From an uncultured Clostridia bacterium (lineage in GTDB: Bacteria; Bacillota; Clostridia; Oscillospirales; Ruminococcaceae), in NCBI GenBank assembly GCA_947627455.1, contig CANQWC010000010.1:1-64000 (forward strand): a stretch of DNA of 64,000 bases, given 5' to 3'. A model generated the notes under the pieces. It was not told the origin of the DNA and made no database searches. It was given only the letters and a program-made list of their open reading frames with translations. A program made the position numbers and the translations under genes. Position 1 is the first letter of the stretch. Each line of letters opens with the position of its first letter. Shown here piece after piece: positions 43,095 through 54,200 of this stretch.

Positions 43095-43880
43095 ATGAGA
43101 ATTACAAGCCGCGAAAATCCGCGTGTAAAGCAGTATATACTTCTCAGGGATAAAAAATCGGCCCGAAAAAGCGACGGCCTCTTTGTCATCGAGGGCGCAA
43201 GGCTTGCGCTCGACGCGATAAAAGAGGGCGTGAAGCTTGAATGCGCGTTCTTTTCCGATTCGGCCGCCGAGCACTTTCCCGATGCGGTTTCGGCGCTTTC
43301 GGGGGCCCTCGGCGAGAGGCTTTATTCGGTCGATGACGCCCTCGCCCAAAAGCTGGCGGGAACGGTCGCGACTCAGGGAATTTTCGCGGTCGCGGCAAGA
43401 CTTGACAAAAATCTCCCGTCGGATAAAATAGTATACGGGGGAAAATATCTTGTCCTTGATTCGCTTCAGGACCCCGGGAACGTCGGCACTATTCTTCGCG
43501 CGGCCGACGCGATGGGTGTTTCGGGGGTGTATCTCTGCGATTGCTGCGATTTGTATAACCCGAAGCTTATACGCTCGACGATGGGCTCGGTTTTCAGGCT
43601 TAAAACCGACGACAGCATGAGCTTTGGCGAGCTCGCGAAGATGTTTTCCGAGGCTCATATACCGCTTTTTGCGACGGTGGTCGACAGCAAGGCAAAGGAC
43701 ATCAGAATCTTTGATTTCCCCGAGAGCTGCGCGGTGGTCATCGGCAACGAGGGCAGCGGGCTCTCTGATGAGGATATTGCGCTTTGCTGCGACAGCATCA
43801 CGATAAGAATGAAGGGCTCGATCGAGTCGCTGAACGCGGCTTCGGCGGCGACGGTTTTCTTGTGGGAACTCATGAAATGA
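43095..43880 (+). CDS. TrmH/SpoU-family RNA 2'-O-methyltransferase
   Basis: 261 residues. N-terminal RNA-binding domain (ENPRVKQYILLRDKKSARKSDGLFVIEGARL) and the knotted SPOUT domain: motif 1 LVLDSLQDPGNVGTILRAADA, motif 2 VVIGNEGSGLS and motif 3 IRMKGSIESLNAASAATVFLWE. Transfers methyl from SAM to a ribose in rRNA or tRNA; the target cannot be read from the sequence. It is often found next to rplT in Clostridia. ATG 43095 follows GGGGGAA. Confidence 0.9.
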   Translation: MRITSRENPRVKQYILLRDKKSARKSDGLFVIEGARLALDAIKEGVKLECAFFSDSAAEHFPDAVSALSGALGERLYSVDDALAQKLAGTVATQGIFAVAARLDKNLPSDKIVYGGKYLVLDSLQDPGNVGTILRAADAMGVSGVYLCDCCDLYNPKLIRSTMGSVFRLKTDDSMSFGELAKMFSEAHIPLFATVVDSKAKDIRIFDFPESCAVVIGNEGSGLSDEDIALCCDSITIRMKGSIESLNAASAATVFLWELMK

Positions 43881-43881
43881 G

Positions 43882-45087
43882 GTGGGCGTGACGGAAAGAG
43901 CAGAACTTAAATACTGGGTATGGCTCACGATGGCGTTCGGGCCCGCAAACCCGCGAAAATGGAGCGCTCTCAGCCATTACCGCTCGGTTGAGGAAGCCTA
44001 TGAGAGCATATCTCACGGGGATATGACTTGGCTTTTCCCGAGGGATTTTCAGTCGGTGAAGTCGGCAAGCATGACTGCGGCGGAGAAGATGATTGAATTC
44101 TGCGGCGGCAAGAAGATAAAGCTTTGCGCCTTTGACGACCCGATTTTTCCGCAGAGGTTTAAAGATATCAACAACCCGCCGTCGCTGCTGTTTTATATCG
44201 GCGATATCTCGGGCATCGACGCCGCCCCGATTATAACCGCCGTCGGCACAAGAAGCCCGAGCGAATATTCGGTCGAGATCAGCAAAAGAATATGCGGTGA
44301 GCTCGCCGACGCGGGGTTTGACATCGCGAGCGGCTTTGCCGTCGGGCTTGACAGCGTTGCGCACACCGCGGCGCTCACACACGGGGCAAAAACCTATGCG
44401 GTGCTGCCCTGCGGCCTGCTCTACGGATATCCCGCGGAGAACCGAAACGCCAAGGCTGTCATCGCGAAGCACGGCGCGGTCATAAGCGAATATTTCCCGA
44501 GCGAGAAGGCGTCGTCGACAAACTTTAAGGCGAGAAATCGGCTTCTTTCGGCGATAAGCCTCGGAACGCTGGTGCTTCAGTCGTCAAGAAACGGCGGGCC
44601 GCTCAGCACGGCTTCGTTCGCGGTTTCGCAGGGGAAGGACATATTCTGTATTCCTCCCCACGAGCTTTACGACGATGAGTACGGCGGAGCGTCGGAGCTT
44701 CTTCGCGAGGGGGTAATACCCGTTTTCGACGGCTCGGACATCATCAACGAATACAAAGGAAAATACCCGAACAGGCTCAGGTCTGAGGAGATCAAGGCGA
44801 AGATCGCGGCGGCTGAGGCGGATATCCGCCCGAAGCCCGCGCCTAAGCCGAAGACATCGCAAAAAGAAAAAGAAAAGGCAGAGGAGAGCGCACCGCTTAT
44901 CCCTCCGCCGAGCGACCTTTCGGGCGCAAAAAAGGATATATACGATTTTATCCGCGAGCGGGGAGAGGCTCACCTTGACATGCTCGAGGTCGGCATCGGG
45001 GACGTTCTTGAGCTTGACGCCCTTTTGACCGAGCTTGAGCTCGACGGGCTGATACGCTCGCTTCCCGGCAACAGATTCAGCGTTTAA
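43882..45087 (+). CDS. dprA: DNA-processing protein DprA
   Basis: About 401 residues. The Rossmann core shows VGTRSPSEYSVEISKRI, SGFAVGLDSVAHTAALTHG, LPCGLLYGYPAEN, ARNRLLSAISLGTLVLQSSRNGG and QGKDIFCIPP. A C-terminal winged helix follows a charged linker with KPAPKPKTSQKEKEK. It loads RecA on incoming single-stranded DNA during transformation. The start is uncertain: GTG 43882 or GTG 43888, as GAGGTGG overlaps both. Followed 19 bp later by topA, the usual Firmicutes pairing. Confidence 0.93.
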   Translation: MGVTERAELKYWVWLTMAFGPANPRKWSALSHYRSVEEAYESISHGDMTWLFPRDFQSVKSASMTAAEKMIEFCGGKKIKLCAFDDPIFPQRFKDINNPPSLLFYIGDISGIDAAPIITAVGTRSPSEYSVEISKRICGELADAGFDIASGFAVGLDSVAHTAALTHGAKTYAVLPCGLLYGYPAENRNAKAVIAKHGAVISEYFPSEKASSTNFKARNRLLSAISLGTLVLQSSRNGGPLSTASFAVSQGKDIFCIPPHELYDDEYGGASELLREGVIPVFDGSDIINEYKGKYPNRLRSEEIKAKIAAAEADIRPKPAPKPKTSQKEKEKAEESAPLIPPPSDLSGAKKDIYDFIRERGEAHLDMLEVGIGDVLELDALLTELELDGLIRSLPGNRFSV

Positions 45088-45106
45088 CCACGGCAAGAGG
45101 TAAGAA

Positions 45107-47185
45107 ATGTCAGATTTAATTATTTTGGAGTCACCCTCAAAAATTCACACGGTTCAGAACACCCTCGGCAAGGGCTATAAGGTCGTCGCATGCATGGGCC
45201 ATGTCCGCGACCTTCCGAAGTCGAAGCTTTCGGTCGATATCGAACACGGCTTCAAGCCCACATATGTAGACATCGCGGGGAAAGAAAAGGTCATCGAGGA
45301 CATTCGCAAGCTTGCGCAGAAGTCGGACAACGTTTATTTCGCGACCGACCCCGACCGCGAGGGCGAGGCTATTTCGTGGCACCTTGCGACTCTCCTCGGG
45401 TTTGATATGAACGAGAAGAACCGCGTTACATTCAACGAGATCACTAAGACGGGCGTCGAGGCGGGCATGGCTTCGCCGCGCTCAATCGATATGAATATAG
45501 TCAACGCCCAGCAGGCGAGGAGGATCCTCGACAGGATCGTCGGCTATAAGCTCTCGCCGTTTTTGTGGAAGAAGGTCAGAAGGGGCCTCTCGGCGGGAAG
45601 AGTTCAGTCGGCGGCGGTCAGAATGATTGTCGACCGCGAGAACGAGATTCGCTCGTTTGTGCCGATAGAATACTGGAGCGTTGAGGCAAAGCTTCAGGCG
45701 GCGGGCTCGAAAAAGGCGTTCACCGCAAAGCTTGCGACCGTCGACGGCAAAAAGGCCGACCTTAAAACCAAGGAGGAGACCGATGCGGTTCTTGCAAGAA
45801 TCAACGGTGCGGATTTCAATGTCATCAGCGTTAAAAACGGCACAAGGCAGCGCTCGCCAGCGGCGCCTTTCTCGACCTCAACGCTTTTGCAGGACGCCGC
45901 TCAGCGCCTCGGCTGGCAGGCAAGAAGAACCATGAGCGTTGCGCAGGAGCTTTATGAGGGCGTCGACATCGAGGGCGTCGGCGCGGTGGGCCTTATCACC
46001 TATATGAGGACCGACTCGCTTCGGGTCTCGGACGAGGCAAAGACCGCCGCAAAGTCGTTTATCGAGAACGCATACGGCAGCAAATACCTGCCGAAGACGC
46101 CGAGAAACTATCGCGCGGGCGGAAACAACGTTCAGGACGCCCACGAGGCGATCAGGCCGACAATGCCCGACCTTATTCCCGACACCGCAAAGGCCTCGCT
46201 CACGACAGACCAGTATAAGCTCTATAAGCTCATTTGGTCGAGGTTTTTGGCGAGTCAGATGGCGGACTGCGTTCTTAACACCACCGCCGCGAACATCGAC
46301 GCGAACGGCTGCGTTTTCAGGACGTCGGGATTCTCTGTAAAGTTTGACGGCTTTACAGTGCTTTATGAAGAACAGAACGACGACGCCGAGGAAAACAGCG
46401 CTCTTCCGCCGCTTTCCGAGGGCGACATCTTAAAAGTAAAATCGGTTGACGGGCATCAGCATTTCACCCAGCCGCCCGCAAGATATACCGAAGCGACGCT
46501 CATCAAGGCTTTCAAGGAGTACGGCATCGCGAGGCCGTCGACATATGCCTCGACGATAACGACGATAATTTCGAGGGCTTATGTCGAGCGCGACGGCCGC
46601 CAGCTTAAACCCACGCCCCTCGGCGAGGTGACGACAGAGCTCATGAAGGAGCACTTTGAGGAAATAGTCGACCTCAGCTTCACCGCAGAGATGGAGGATG
46701 ACCTCGACAAAATAGAGCTCGGCGAAAAAAATTGGGTAGACGTTCTCTCGGGCTTCTATGACGGCTTCGACAAGACCTTAAAACAGGCCGAGACGGACAT
46801 GGAGGGCAAGAGGGTGAAGATACCCGACGAGGCCACCGATATCCTCTGCGACGTGTGCGGAAAGCCGATGGTGATAAAGGTCGGAAAGTACGGAAAATTC
46901 CTCGCCTGCACGGGTTTCCCCGAATGTAAGAACACAAAGAAAATCGTTCAGGAGACGGCGGGAAAATGCCCCGTCTGCGGGAAGAAAATCATTCAGCGCA
47001 AGACAAGGCATGCGAAGAAATATTTCGGCTGCGAGGATAACCCGACCTGCAAATTCATGACTTGGGATACGCCGACCGCGGAGATCTGTCCGCAGTGCGG
47101 CTGCACACTCTTCAACAAGGGCGGCGCAAAGGGCAAGCTTTTGTGCCACAAAGAGGGCTGCGGCTATGAAAGGGATATGAAGTGA
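45107..47185 (+). CDS. topA: DNA topoisomerase I
   Basis: 692 residues. Toprim domain LIILESPSKIHTVQNTLG with ATDPDREGEAISWHL, the catalytic tyrosine in GLITYMRTDSLRVSD, and the RRILDRIVGYKLSPFLWKKV segment. Three zinc-ribbon modules lie at the C-terminus (CDVCG...C, CPVCG...C, CPQCG...C). It relaxes negative supercoils behind RNA polymerase. GTGA overlap with trmFO; dprA-topA-trmFO is a conserved Firmicutes cluster. Confidence 0.96.
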   Translation: MSDLIILESPSKIHTVQNTLGKGYKVVACMGHVRDLPKSKLSVDIEHGFKPTYVDIAGKEKVIEDIRKLAQKSDNVYFATDPDREGEAISWHLATLLGFDMNEKNRVTFNEITKTGVEAGMASPRSIDMNIVNAQQARRILDRIVGYKLSPFLWKKVRRGLSAGRVQSAAVRMIVDRENEIRSFVPIEYWSVEAKLQAAGSKKAFTAKLATVDGKKADLKTKEETDAVLARINGADFNVISVKNGTRQRSPAAPFSTSTLLQDAAQRLGWQARRTMSVAQELYEGVDIEGVGAVGLITYMRTDSLRVSDEAKTAAKSFIENAYGSKYLPKTPRNYRAGGNNVQDAHEAIRPTMPDLIPDTAKASLTTDQYKLYKLIWSRFLASQMADCVLNTTAANIDANGCVFRTSGFSVKFDGFTVLYEEQNDDAEENSALPPLSEGDILKVKSVDGHQHFTQPPARYTEATLIKAFKEYGIARPSTYASTITTIISRAYVERDGRQLKPTPLGEVTTELMKEHFEEIVDLSFTAEMEDDLDKIELGEKNWVDVLSGFYDGFDKTLKQAETDMEGKRVKIPDEATDILCDVCGKPMVIKVGKYGKFLACTGFPECKNTKKIVQETAGKCPVCGKKIIQRKTRHAKKYFGCEDNPTCKFMTWDTPTAEICPQCGCTLFNKGGAKGKLLCHKEGCGYERDMK

Positions 47186-48504
47186 GCGCGGTAAAGGTCA
47201 TCGGCGCGGGGCTTGCGGGCTGCGAGGCGGCCCATAGGCTCGCTGACGACGGTATTTCCGTCGAGCTTTATGAGATGAAGCCGAAGAAGTTCACGCCCGC
47301 GCATAAATACTCGGGGTTTTCAGAGCTTGTCTGCTCGAATTCTTTAAAGGCCGAGCGGCTTGAATCGGCAGCAGGGCTTCTTAAAGAGGAGATGAGGCGG
47401 CTCGGGTCGCTCTCGATGGAGGCTGCCGAGGTTTCAAGAGTACCCGCGGGTGGCGCTTTGGCGGTGAATCGCGAGAAATTTTCAGACTACATCACCGAAA
47501 AAATTCGCGCAAACCCGCTTATAAAGGTCGTCGAGGGCGAGGTCGAAAACATTCCCGAGGGCGATGTCATCATCGCGACGGGTCCGCTGACCTCGGACGC
47601 GCTCTCCGAGAGCATCAACAGGCTTATCGGCGCGGAATATCTCTATTTTCACGACGCCGCTGCGCCGATAGTCACGGCCGAGAGCCTCGACCGTTCGCTT
47701 GTTTTCGGGGCTTCGAGATACGGCAGGGGCGGCGAGGACTACCTCAACTGCCCGATGAATAAAGAGGAATACCTCGACTTTTATAACGAGCTCATCAGCG
47801 CCGAGACCGCGCAGCTTCACGACTTTGACGGCGATTACACCGTCTACGAGGGGTGCATGCCGATCGAGGCCCTCGCGAAGAGGGGGACGGACTGCATGAG
47901 GTTCGGGCCGATGAAGCCCGTCGGGCTTATTGACCCGAGGACGGGAAAACGGCCATACGCGGTGGTTCAGCTCAGGCTTGAAAACACCGAGGGCACGCTT
48001 TATAACCTTGTCGGGTTCCAGACCAACCTTAAATTCGGCGAGCAAAAACGCGTTTTCTCGATGATTCCCGGGCTCAAGGACGCTGAATTCATGCGCTACG
48101 GGGTAATGCACCGAAATACATATCTTGACTCGCCGAAGCTCTTGGACAGGCACTTCTGCCTTAAAAAAGAGCCGAGAATTTACTTCGCGGGGCAGATAAC
48201 TGGCGTCGAGGGGTATATCGAATCGGCGGCGAGCGGAATTTATGCCGCGATGAGCCTTTCAAAGCGGCTTCGCGGGCTTTCAGAGATAACCCTGCCGAGG
48301 GAGACTATGCTCGGCGCGCTCTCGGCTTATGTCGAGGAGGGCTCGCCCTCGGGGTTTCAGCCGATGGGCGCAAATATGGGTATTCTGCCCGAGCTGCCCG
48401 AAAAAATCAGAGGAAAACAGGAAAAATACGCGGCGCTTGCCGAGCGCTCGCTTAAAGAGCTTGAAATCGCGATAGGAGGACGGTATTATGAGAATAATCG
48501 TTGA
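47182..48504 (+). CDS. trmFO: Folate-dependent tRNA m5U54 methyltransferase
   Basis: 440 residues from GTG 47182, overlapping the topA stop by 4 bp. FAD-binding VKVIGAGLAGCEAAHRLAD at the N-terminus, SELVCSNSLKAERLESAAGLLKEEMR, and FAGQITGVEGYIESAASG near the C-terminus. Uses methylene-tetrahydrofolate and FADH2 to methylate U54 in the T-loop of tRNA. It ends 17 bp inside plsX. Confidence 0.96.
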   Translation: MSAVKVIGAGLAGCEAAHRLADDGISVELYEMKPKKFTPAHKYSGFSELVCSNSLKAERLESAAGLLKEEMRRLGSLSMEAAEVSRVPAGGALAVNREKFSDYITEKIRANPLIKVVEGEVENIPEGDVIIATGPLTSDALSESINRLIGAEYLYFHDAAAPIVTAESLDRSLVFGASRYGRGGEDYLNCPMNKEEYLDFYNELISAETAQLHDFDGDYTVYEGCMPIEALAKRGTDCMRFGPMKPVGLIDPRTGKRPYAVVQLRLENTEGTLYNLVGFQTNLKFGEQKRVFSMIPGLKDAEFMRYGVMHRNTYLDSPKLLDRHFCLKKEPRIYFAGQITGVEGYIESAASGIYAAMSLSKRLRGLSEITLPRETMLGALSAYVEEGSPSGFQPMGANMGILPELPEKIRGKQEKYAALAERSLKELEIAIGGRYYENNR

Positions 48505-49498
48505 CGGCTTCGGCGGCGACAACGCCCCGCTCGAGGTGCTCAAAGGCTGCATCGACGCGGTGAACGGCCTCGGGGTGGAGATCACCGTTGTCGGCGATGA
48601 AAAGAAGATTCGCGTCTGCGCCGAGGAGGCAGGGCTTGACATCACGAAATTAAGCCTCGCGCACGCCGACGGCGTTATGGAGATCTGCTATGAGCCGAAC
48701 AAGATTCTCAAGGAGTATTCCGACACCTCGATGGCGGTCGGGCTTAAAATGCTCGCGAGCGGCGAGGGCGACGCCTTTGTCTCTGCGGGCTCGACGGGCG
48801 CGCTGGTCGTCGGGGCGACGTTTATCGTGAAGAGAATCGGCGGCATCAAGAGGCTTGCGCTGGCGACTCTTCTGCCGACGCTTAAGGGCAACACGCTTCT
48901 TCTTGACTGCGGCGCAAACGCCGACTGCCGACCCGAGATGCTCGCGCAGTTCGGGGTGATGGGCTCGGCCTATATGACAAGCTTCATGAGCGTTGAAAAG
49001 CCGAGGGTAGCGCTTGCGAACATCGGCGCTGAGCCCTCGAAGGGCAGAGAGCTTGAGCTTGAAAGCTATAAATACCTCGAAGCCGCGCCGATAGATTTCA
49101 TCGGAAATATCGAGGGGCGGGATATACCCCTCGGTGCGGCGGACGTTGTTGTCGCGGACGGATTCACGGGGAATCTTATCCTCAAAACAATCGAGGGAAT
49201 GGGAAAATTCTTCTCGACAAACCTTAAAGAGATGTTCAGGGGCGGCTTCGGCGGAAAGCTCGGCGCGGTGCTGCTCATGGGAAAAATAAAAGAGTTCAAG
49301 AAGAAAACCGACTATACCGAGCACGGCGGGGCGCCGCTTTTGGGCGCGAAAAAGCCCGTTATCAAGGCGCACGGCTCGTCGAACGCAAAGGCTTTTTATA
49401 ACGCAATCAGGCAGGCAAAGATATGCGTCGAAAACGACCTCGTCGGCGGCATAAACGCGGGCGTTGAGAAGCTTAAGGCGCAGCCCAATCAGGCGTAA
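48488..49498 (+). CDS. plsX: Phosphate acyltransferase PlsX
   Basis: 336 residues, starting MRIIVDGFGGDNAPLEVLKG (family start IAVDAMGGDxAP). AGSTGALVVGATFIVKRIGGIKR and DCGANADCRPEMLAQFGVMG are conserved. It makes acyl-phosphate from acyl-ACP for PlsY in phospholipid synthesis. The fatty-acid genes that often adjoin it are absent here; rnc follows directly. ATG 48488 follows AGGAGG. Confidence 0.95.
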   Translation: MRIIVDGFGGDNAPLEVLKGCIDAVNGLGVEITVVGDEKKIRVCAEEAGLDITKLSLAHADGVMEICYEPNKILKEYSDTSMAVGLKMLASGEGDAFVSAGSTGALVVGATFIVKRIGGIKRLALATLLPTLKGNTLLLDCGANADCRPEMLAQFGVMGSAYMTSFMSVEKPRVALANIGAEPSKGRELELESYKYLEAAPIDFIGNIEGRDIPLGAADVVVADGFTGNLILKTIEGMGKFFSTNLKEMFRGGFGGKLGAVLLMGKIKEFKKKTDYTEHGGAPLLGAKKPVIKAHGSSNAKAFYNAIRQAKICVENDLVGGINAGVEKLKAQPNQA

Positions 49499-49529
49499 AG
49501 TATTTTGACTTTACAGCAAGGAGAATCAC

Positions 49530-50219
49530 ATGGAACGGCTTGAAGAATTTCAGAACGTCATCGGATACAGGTTCAAAAACCCCGATCTCTTGTTCGAGGC
49601 GCTCTCGCATTCATCTTTCGCGAACGAGTCGAAGCATCGCTACCGCTCGAACGAGAGGCTTGAATTTTTGGGCGATTCGGTGCTCTCGATAGTCGTGTCT
49701 GACTATCTTTTTGAGAATTTCACCGACATTCCCGAGGGCGAGCTCACCAAAACCCGCGCGACGCTCGTCTGCGAAAAGGCGCTTTACAGTTTCGGGAAGA
49801 CTATCGACCTCGGCTCGTTTATAATGCTCGGCAAGGGCGAAGAGTTAGCGGGCGGGCGCGAACGGCCCTCAATCGTAGCGGACGCTTTCGAGGCGGTCAT
49901 CGCGGCAATATACCTCGACGGGGGAATGGAGGCCGCAAGGAAGCATATTATGAGGTTTCTGCCCGACGACGTGCTCGGCGCGGTGGCCGAGGCCTATGAC
50001 GACTATAAGACGATCTTGCAGGAGATCGTTCAGAAAAACCCCGAAGAAAAGGTCGAATACCGCCTTGTCGGCGAGTCGGGGCCTGACCACTGCAAGTCGT
50101 TTACGGTTCGGGTGATGCTCAACTCAAACGTCATCGGCGAGGGGACGGCGCACTCGAAAAAATCGGCCGAGCAGATCGCCGCAAAAGAGGCGCTTCGGCT
50201 TATGGGCTGGAAGAAATGA
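49530..50219 (+). CDS. rnc: Ribonuclease III
   Basis: 229 residues. Nuclease signature NERLEFLGDSVLSIVVSDYLF with catalytic Glu/Asp, and DAFEAVIAAIYLDGG; a C-terminal double-stranded RNA-binding domain (KTILQEIVQKNPEEKVEYRL... GTAHSKKSAEQIAAKEAL). Processes rRNA precursors and structured RNAs. Ends ATGA-overlapping the radical SAM gene. Confidence 0.96.
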   Translation: MERLEEFQNVIGYRFKNPDLLFEALSHSSFANESKHRYRSNERLEFLGDSVLSIVVSDYLFENFTDIPEGELTKTRATLVCEKALYSFGKTIDLGSFIMLGKGEELAGGRERPSIVADAFEAVIAAIYLDGGMEAARKHIMRFLPDDVLGAVAEAYDDYKTILQEIVQKNPEEKVEYRLVGESGPDHCKSFTVRVMLNSNVIGEGTAHSKKSAEQIAAKEALRLMGWKK

Positions 50220-51208
50220 CGGGAAAACGGGCTTCGGTGGCGATTTTTGTGCCGCATATCGGCTGCCCGCATAGGTGCAGCTTCTGCGACCAGAGGGCAA
50301 TCACGGGCGAAAACTCTGCGCCGAGGGCGTGCGACGTGGCAGCGGCCTGCGAGCGGGCGCTTGAATCGGGCGCTGAGCCGAAGAACACCGAAATTGCGTT
50401 TTTCGGCGGAAGCTTTACGGCGATACCGCGAGACTATATGCTCGAACTTTTGGGCGCGGCAAGGGTTTATCTTGAGCGCGGGTTCAGGGGGATAAGGCTG
50501 TCGACACGGCCCGACGCCGTCGACCGCGAGCGGCTCGATATTCTTAAAAGCTTCGGGGTGACGTCGGTTGAGCTCGGCGCGCAGTCGATGTCGGACAGGG
50601 TGCTTGGACTCAACGAGCGCGGGCACACCGCCGAGGACGTCGAGAGGGCATCGGAACTTGTAAAGGAATATGGCTTTACACTCGGCTTGCAGATGATGGT
50701 CGGGCTCTACGGCTCGATGCCAGAGCTTGACAGAATGAGCGCGGAGAGAATCATCGCGCTCGGGCCGCAGGAGGCAAGGATTTACCCGACGGTTATACTC
50801 AAAAATACCCGTCTCGGAGAGCTTTTTCAATCGGGAGAGTATCTGCCCTATCGCCTAAACGACGCAATATCGCTCTGCGCGGAGCTTTTGGACAGGTTCG
50901 AGAGCGCGGGGATTTCGGTAATAAAACTCGGGCTTCATTCTTCAAAAGACGTCGAGAGGGACATGCTCGGTGGGCTTTATCACCCGTCTTTTCGCGAGCT
51001 TTGCGAGGCCGAGCGCTATAAAAAGAGAATCGAGGGGTTGATCGGTGATGACAAGGCATGTGCCTTTACAGTGCCGTCGCGAAACCTTTCAAAGGCGATA
51101 GGTCAGAATAAATCAAACATAGAATATTTTCGCTCAAAGGGCGTCGAGGTGAAGATAATTCCCGACCCCGATCAGAGCGAATACATCATAAAATCTCAAA
51201 CGGAGTGA
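50216..51208 (+). CDS. Elp3-like radical SAM protein
   Basis: 330 residues. The radical-SAM cluster motif CPHRCSFCDQ (about residues 18-27), preceded by VAIFVPHIGCP, then the glycine-rich EIAFFGGSFTAI, TRPDAVDRERLD and VELGAQSMSDRVL. The C-terminal KALGQNKSN-like element reads RNLSKAIGQNKSNIEYF. It lacks an acetyltransferase domain, as is usual for this rnc-smc-linked family. Substrate unknown. The stop overlaps smc's leader. Confidence 0.88.
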   Translation: MTGKRASVAIFVPHIGCPHRCSFCDQRAITGENSAPRACDVAAACERALESGAEPKNTEIAFFGGSFTAIPRDYMLELLGAARVYLERGFRGIRLSTRPDAVDRERLDILKSFGVTSVELGAQSMSDRVLGLNERGHTAEDVERASELVKEYGFTLGLQMMVGLYGSMPELDRMSAERIIALGPQEARIYPTVILKNTRLGELFQSGEYLPYRLNDAISLCAELLDRFESAGISVIKLGLHSSKDVERDMLGGLYHPSFRELCEAERYKKRIEGLIGDDKACAFTVPSRNLSKAIGQNKSNIEYFRSKGVEVKIIPDPDQSEYIIKSQTE

Positions 51209-51213
51209 GGACT

Positions 51214-54200
51214 TTGTATCTTAAATCGCTTGAACTGCACGGCTTTAAATCCTTTCCCGACAAGGTTACGCTTGAATTCGGAAAGGGTCTTACTGCCGTT
51301 GTCGGGCCGAACGGAAGCGGCAAGTCGAATATCGGCGACGCTGTCAGGTGGGTGCTCGGCGAGCAGTCGACAAAAACGCTTCGCGGCGGAAAAATGGAGG
51401 ACGTCATCTTTGGCGGAACTCAGCAGAGAAAGGCCGTCGGGTTCGCGGCGGTAACGCTTAACATCGTCAACGACGACAGAACCCTTGCGGTCGAGTCGGA
51501 CCTTGTCAGCGTCACGAGAAAGCTCTATCGCAACGGCGACAGCGAGTATATCATCAACGGCAGCCCCGTTCGGCTTAAAGATATCGTCGAGCTGTTTATG
51601 GACACCGGCCTCGGGCGGGACGGCTATTCGATAATCGGGCAGGGCAGAGTTGCGGACATCGTCGGCAGCAAGTCGGCCGAGCGCCGCGAAATTTTTGAAG
51701 AGGCGGCGGGAATATCGAAATTCCGCTATAAAAAGGCCGAGTCCGAGCGGCGGCTTGCGGCGGCTGAGGACAACATTCTTCGGCTTAAGGATATTCTTTC
51801 CGAGCTTGAGGGCAGGGTCGAGCCGCTGAGGGTCCAGTCGGAAAAGGCGAAAAAATACCTTGTTCTTGCCGATTCTCGCAGGGCGCTTGAAATCGCGGTA
51901 TGGACTCATAAGCTCCATGAGCTCGGCGGGGCGCTTGACGAGCTTGAGGACAAGCTTTTGGCGGCAAATGCCGAGTATGAGCACCTCGGCAACGAAATAG
52001 ACAAGTGCGACAGCGAGATATCGGACCTCACGCTGAAACGTCAGCAATGCACCGCAGCTGCGGAGGAATACCGCACGAAAATATCCAAGCTTGAAGAGGA
52101 GAGCTCTCAGGCAGCGGCGGACATCGCGGTTTTCAACAATAATATTCTTCACTTCAACGAGCAGATCGCCGAGACCGAGAATCAGAAAGGCGAGCTTTCT
52201 CTCGGCGAGGTGAAGCTTCGCGAAAAAATCGAAGAAAAGAACAGCGAGATAGACTCGATAAACGAGCAGTCGGCGGCGCTTTCAAAGGAGATAGAGGGGC
52301 TTGAAGAAAGGCTATCGAAGCTTGTCGATGAGGCCGACGAGTTTGAGCGCTCGGTTTCGGGAACGAACGAGGAGCTGAATCGGCTTTATATCAAAAAGTC
52401 GGAGTACAGCTTTGCGGCGGCGAACTCGGAGATCACCCGAAAAGAGCTTGAAAAGGCCGTTTCGGACGGCAGGATTTCGGTCGCTCAGGGCAGGGAAGAG
52501 GTCGAAAAGGCCGCGAAGGAGCTTGAACAGATAAACGCGGACATCTCGGAGGCGGAGGCTGACATCGCCGAGCACACGAACCGCCTAAACGGCTTCAATA
52601 TGCTCTTTGCGAAGAAGGACGAGCAGCTTAAGAAGCTCAACGCCGAATTTTCTGAGGCCGAGCTCGGCATCAGAAACCTCACCCAGAGGCGGCAGATGCT
52701 CATTGACCTTGAAAACTCGATGGAGGGCTTTTCGGGGAGCGTTCGGCAGATAATCAAGGCGGGAAGAAGCGGCCAGCTTCGCGGGGTTCGCGGAACCGTC
52801 GCGCAGATTATTTCGGTCGATTCGGAATACAGCCTCGCTGTTGAAACGGCCCTCGGGGCGGCGCTTCAGAATATCGTCGTCGACAACGAAGACACCGCTA
52901 AGCGCGGCATCAGGATTCTGAAAGAAACCAACGGCGGACGCGCCACTTTCCTGCCGATAACATCTGTAAAGGGTAATACCTTGTCAGAAAAAAATCTTGA
53001 TATGCAGGAGGGCTATGTGGCCCTCGCGAGCGAGCTTGTGAGCTATGAGCCCGAGTATTCGGGGATAGTAGCTTCGCTGCTCGGGAGGATAGCCGTCGCG
53101 GAGAATATCGACTTTGCGACGAACATCGCGAAAAAATACGGCTATAAATTCAGAATAATCACCCTCGACGGGCAGGTCATCAACGCGGGCGGCTCGTTCA
53201 CGGGCGGCAGCTCGCAGCGCTCGACGGGCGTTTTGTCGCGAAAGAACGAGATAAAAACCATCGGCGGCGAGATAGATAAGCTTACGGCGTCGCATTCTCA
53301 GATGAAGCAGAGGCTCGGGTCGCTTTCGGCCGAGGTTGAAAAACTCGGCTTTGACCTTGACGGCGAAAAGGATATAATTTCTCGGGCCCAGACCGAAAAG
53401 GTAAGGCTTGACGCCGAGAAAAAGCGCGTCGAACAGCTTATGGAGCAGTATGAGCTCAGAATTGCGGAGCTTGAAAGGTCGGTCAGGGAGAGCGAGGATA
53501 AGATTGCGGCATCGGCAAGGCAAAAGGCCGAGGGCGAGGCGGGGCTTAAGGAATGCGAAGAAAAGATTTCCAAGCTTGAAGCCGAGCTTTCTTCCGCTCA
53601 GGAAATGAGCGGCGAGTCAAAGGGCGTTCGCGAGGGGATTTCCGCGGAAATCTCGGACAAGCGGCTTAAGCTTGCGGGCCTCGCAAAGGACATAGAATCG
53701 GCGCGGGCGGCTATCGGGCAGTATAACGAGAGCATCGGAAACTCAAAGGCCGAGGCCGACAGATATGACAGGAAGATTGCCGAGCTCAGGGAGAAAATCG
53801 AGGCGGAAAACGCCGCGTTAGAGGACAGAAAGAAAGAGGCCGAGAGCGCAAAGGCAACGGCGGCTTCGCTCGGCGAAAAAATCAAAGAGGAGACCAAGAG
53901 GGGCATCGAGTATGAGCGGCAGGCCCAGGCGGTCAGCACGCTTCAGCGCTCGAAATCGAACGAGAAAGAGACTGTTTCGGCGGAAATTTCGCGCCTCAGC
54001 GAGAGAAGAGATAACCTTCGCCGCGACAGCGACGGAATGATAAACCACCTCTGGGAATCCTACGGACTTACGGTGGCGGAGGCCGCAGAGCAGGCCGAGG
54101 ACATCGAGGACATCACCGACGCGGAGAAGCGCCTAAACGAGATAAAAAACAAGATTCGCGCGCTCGGTTCGGTCAATACCGACGCCATCGACGAGTATGA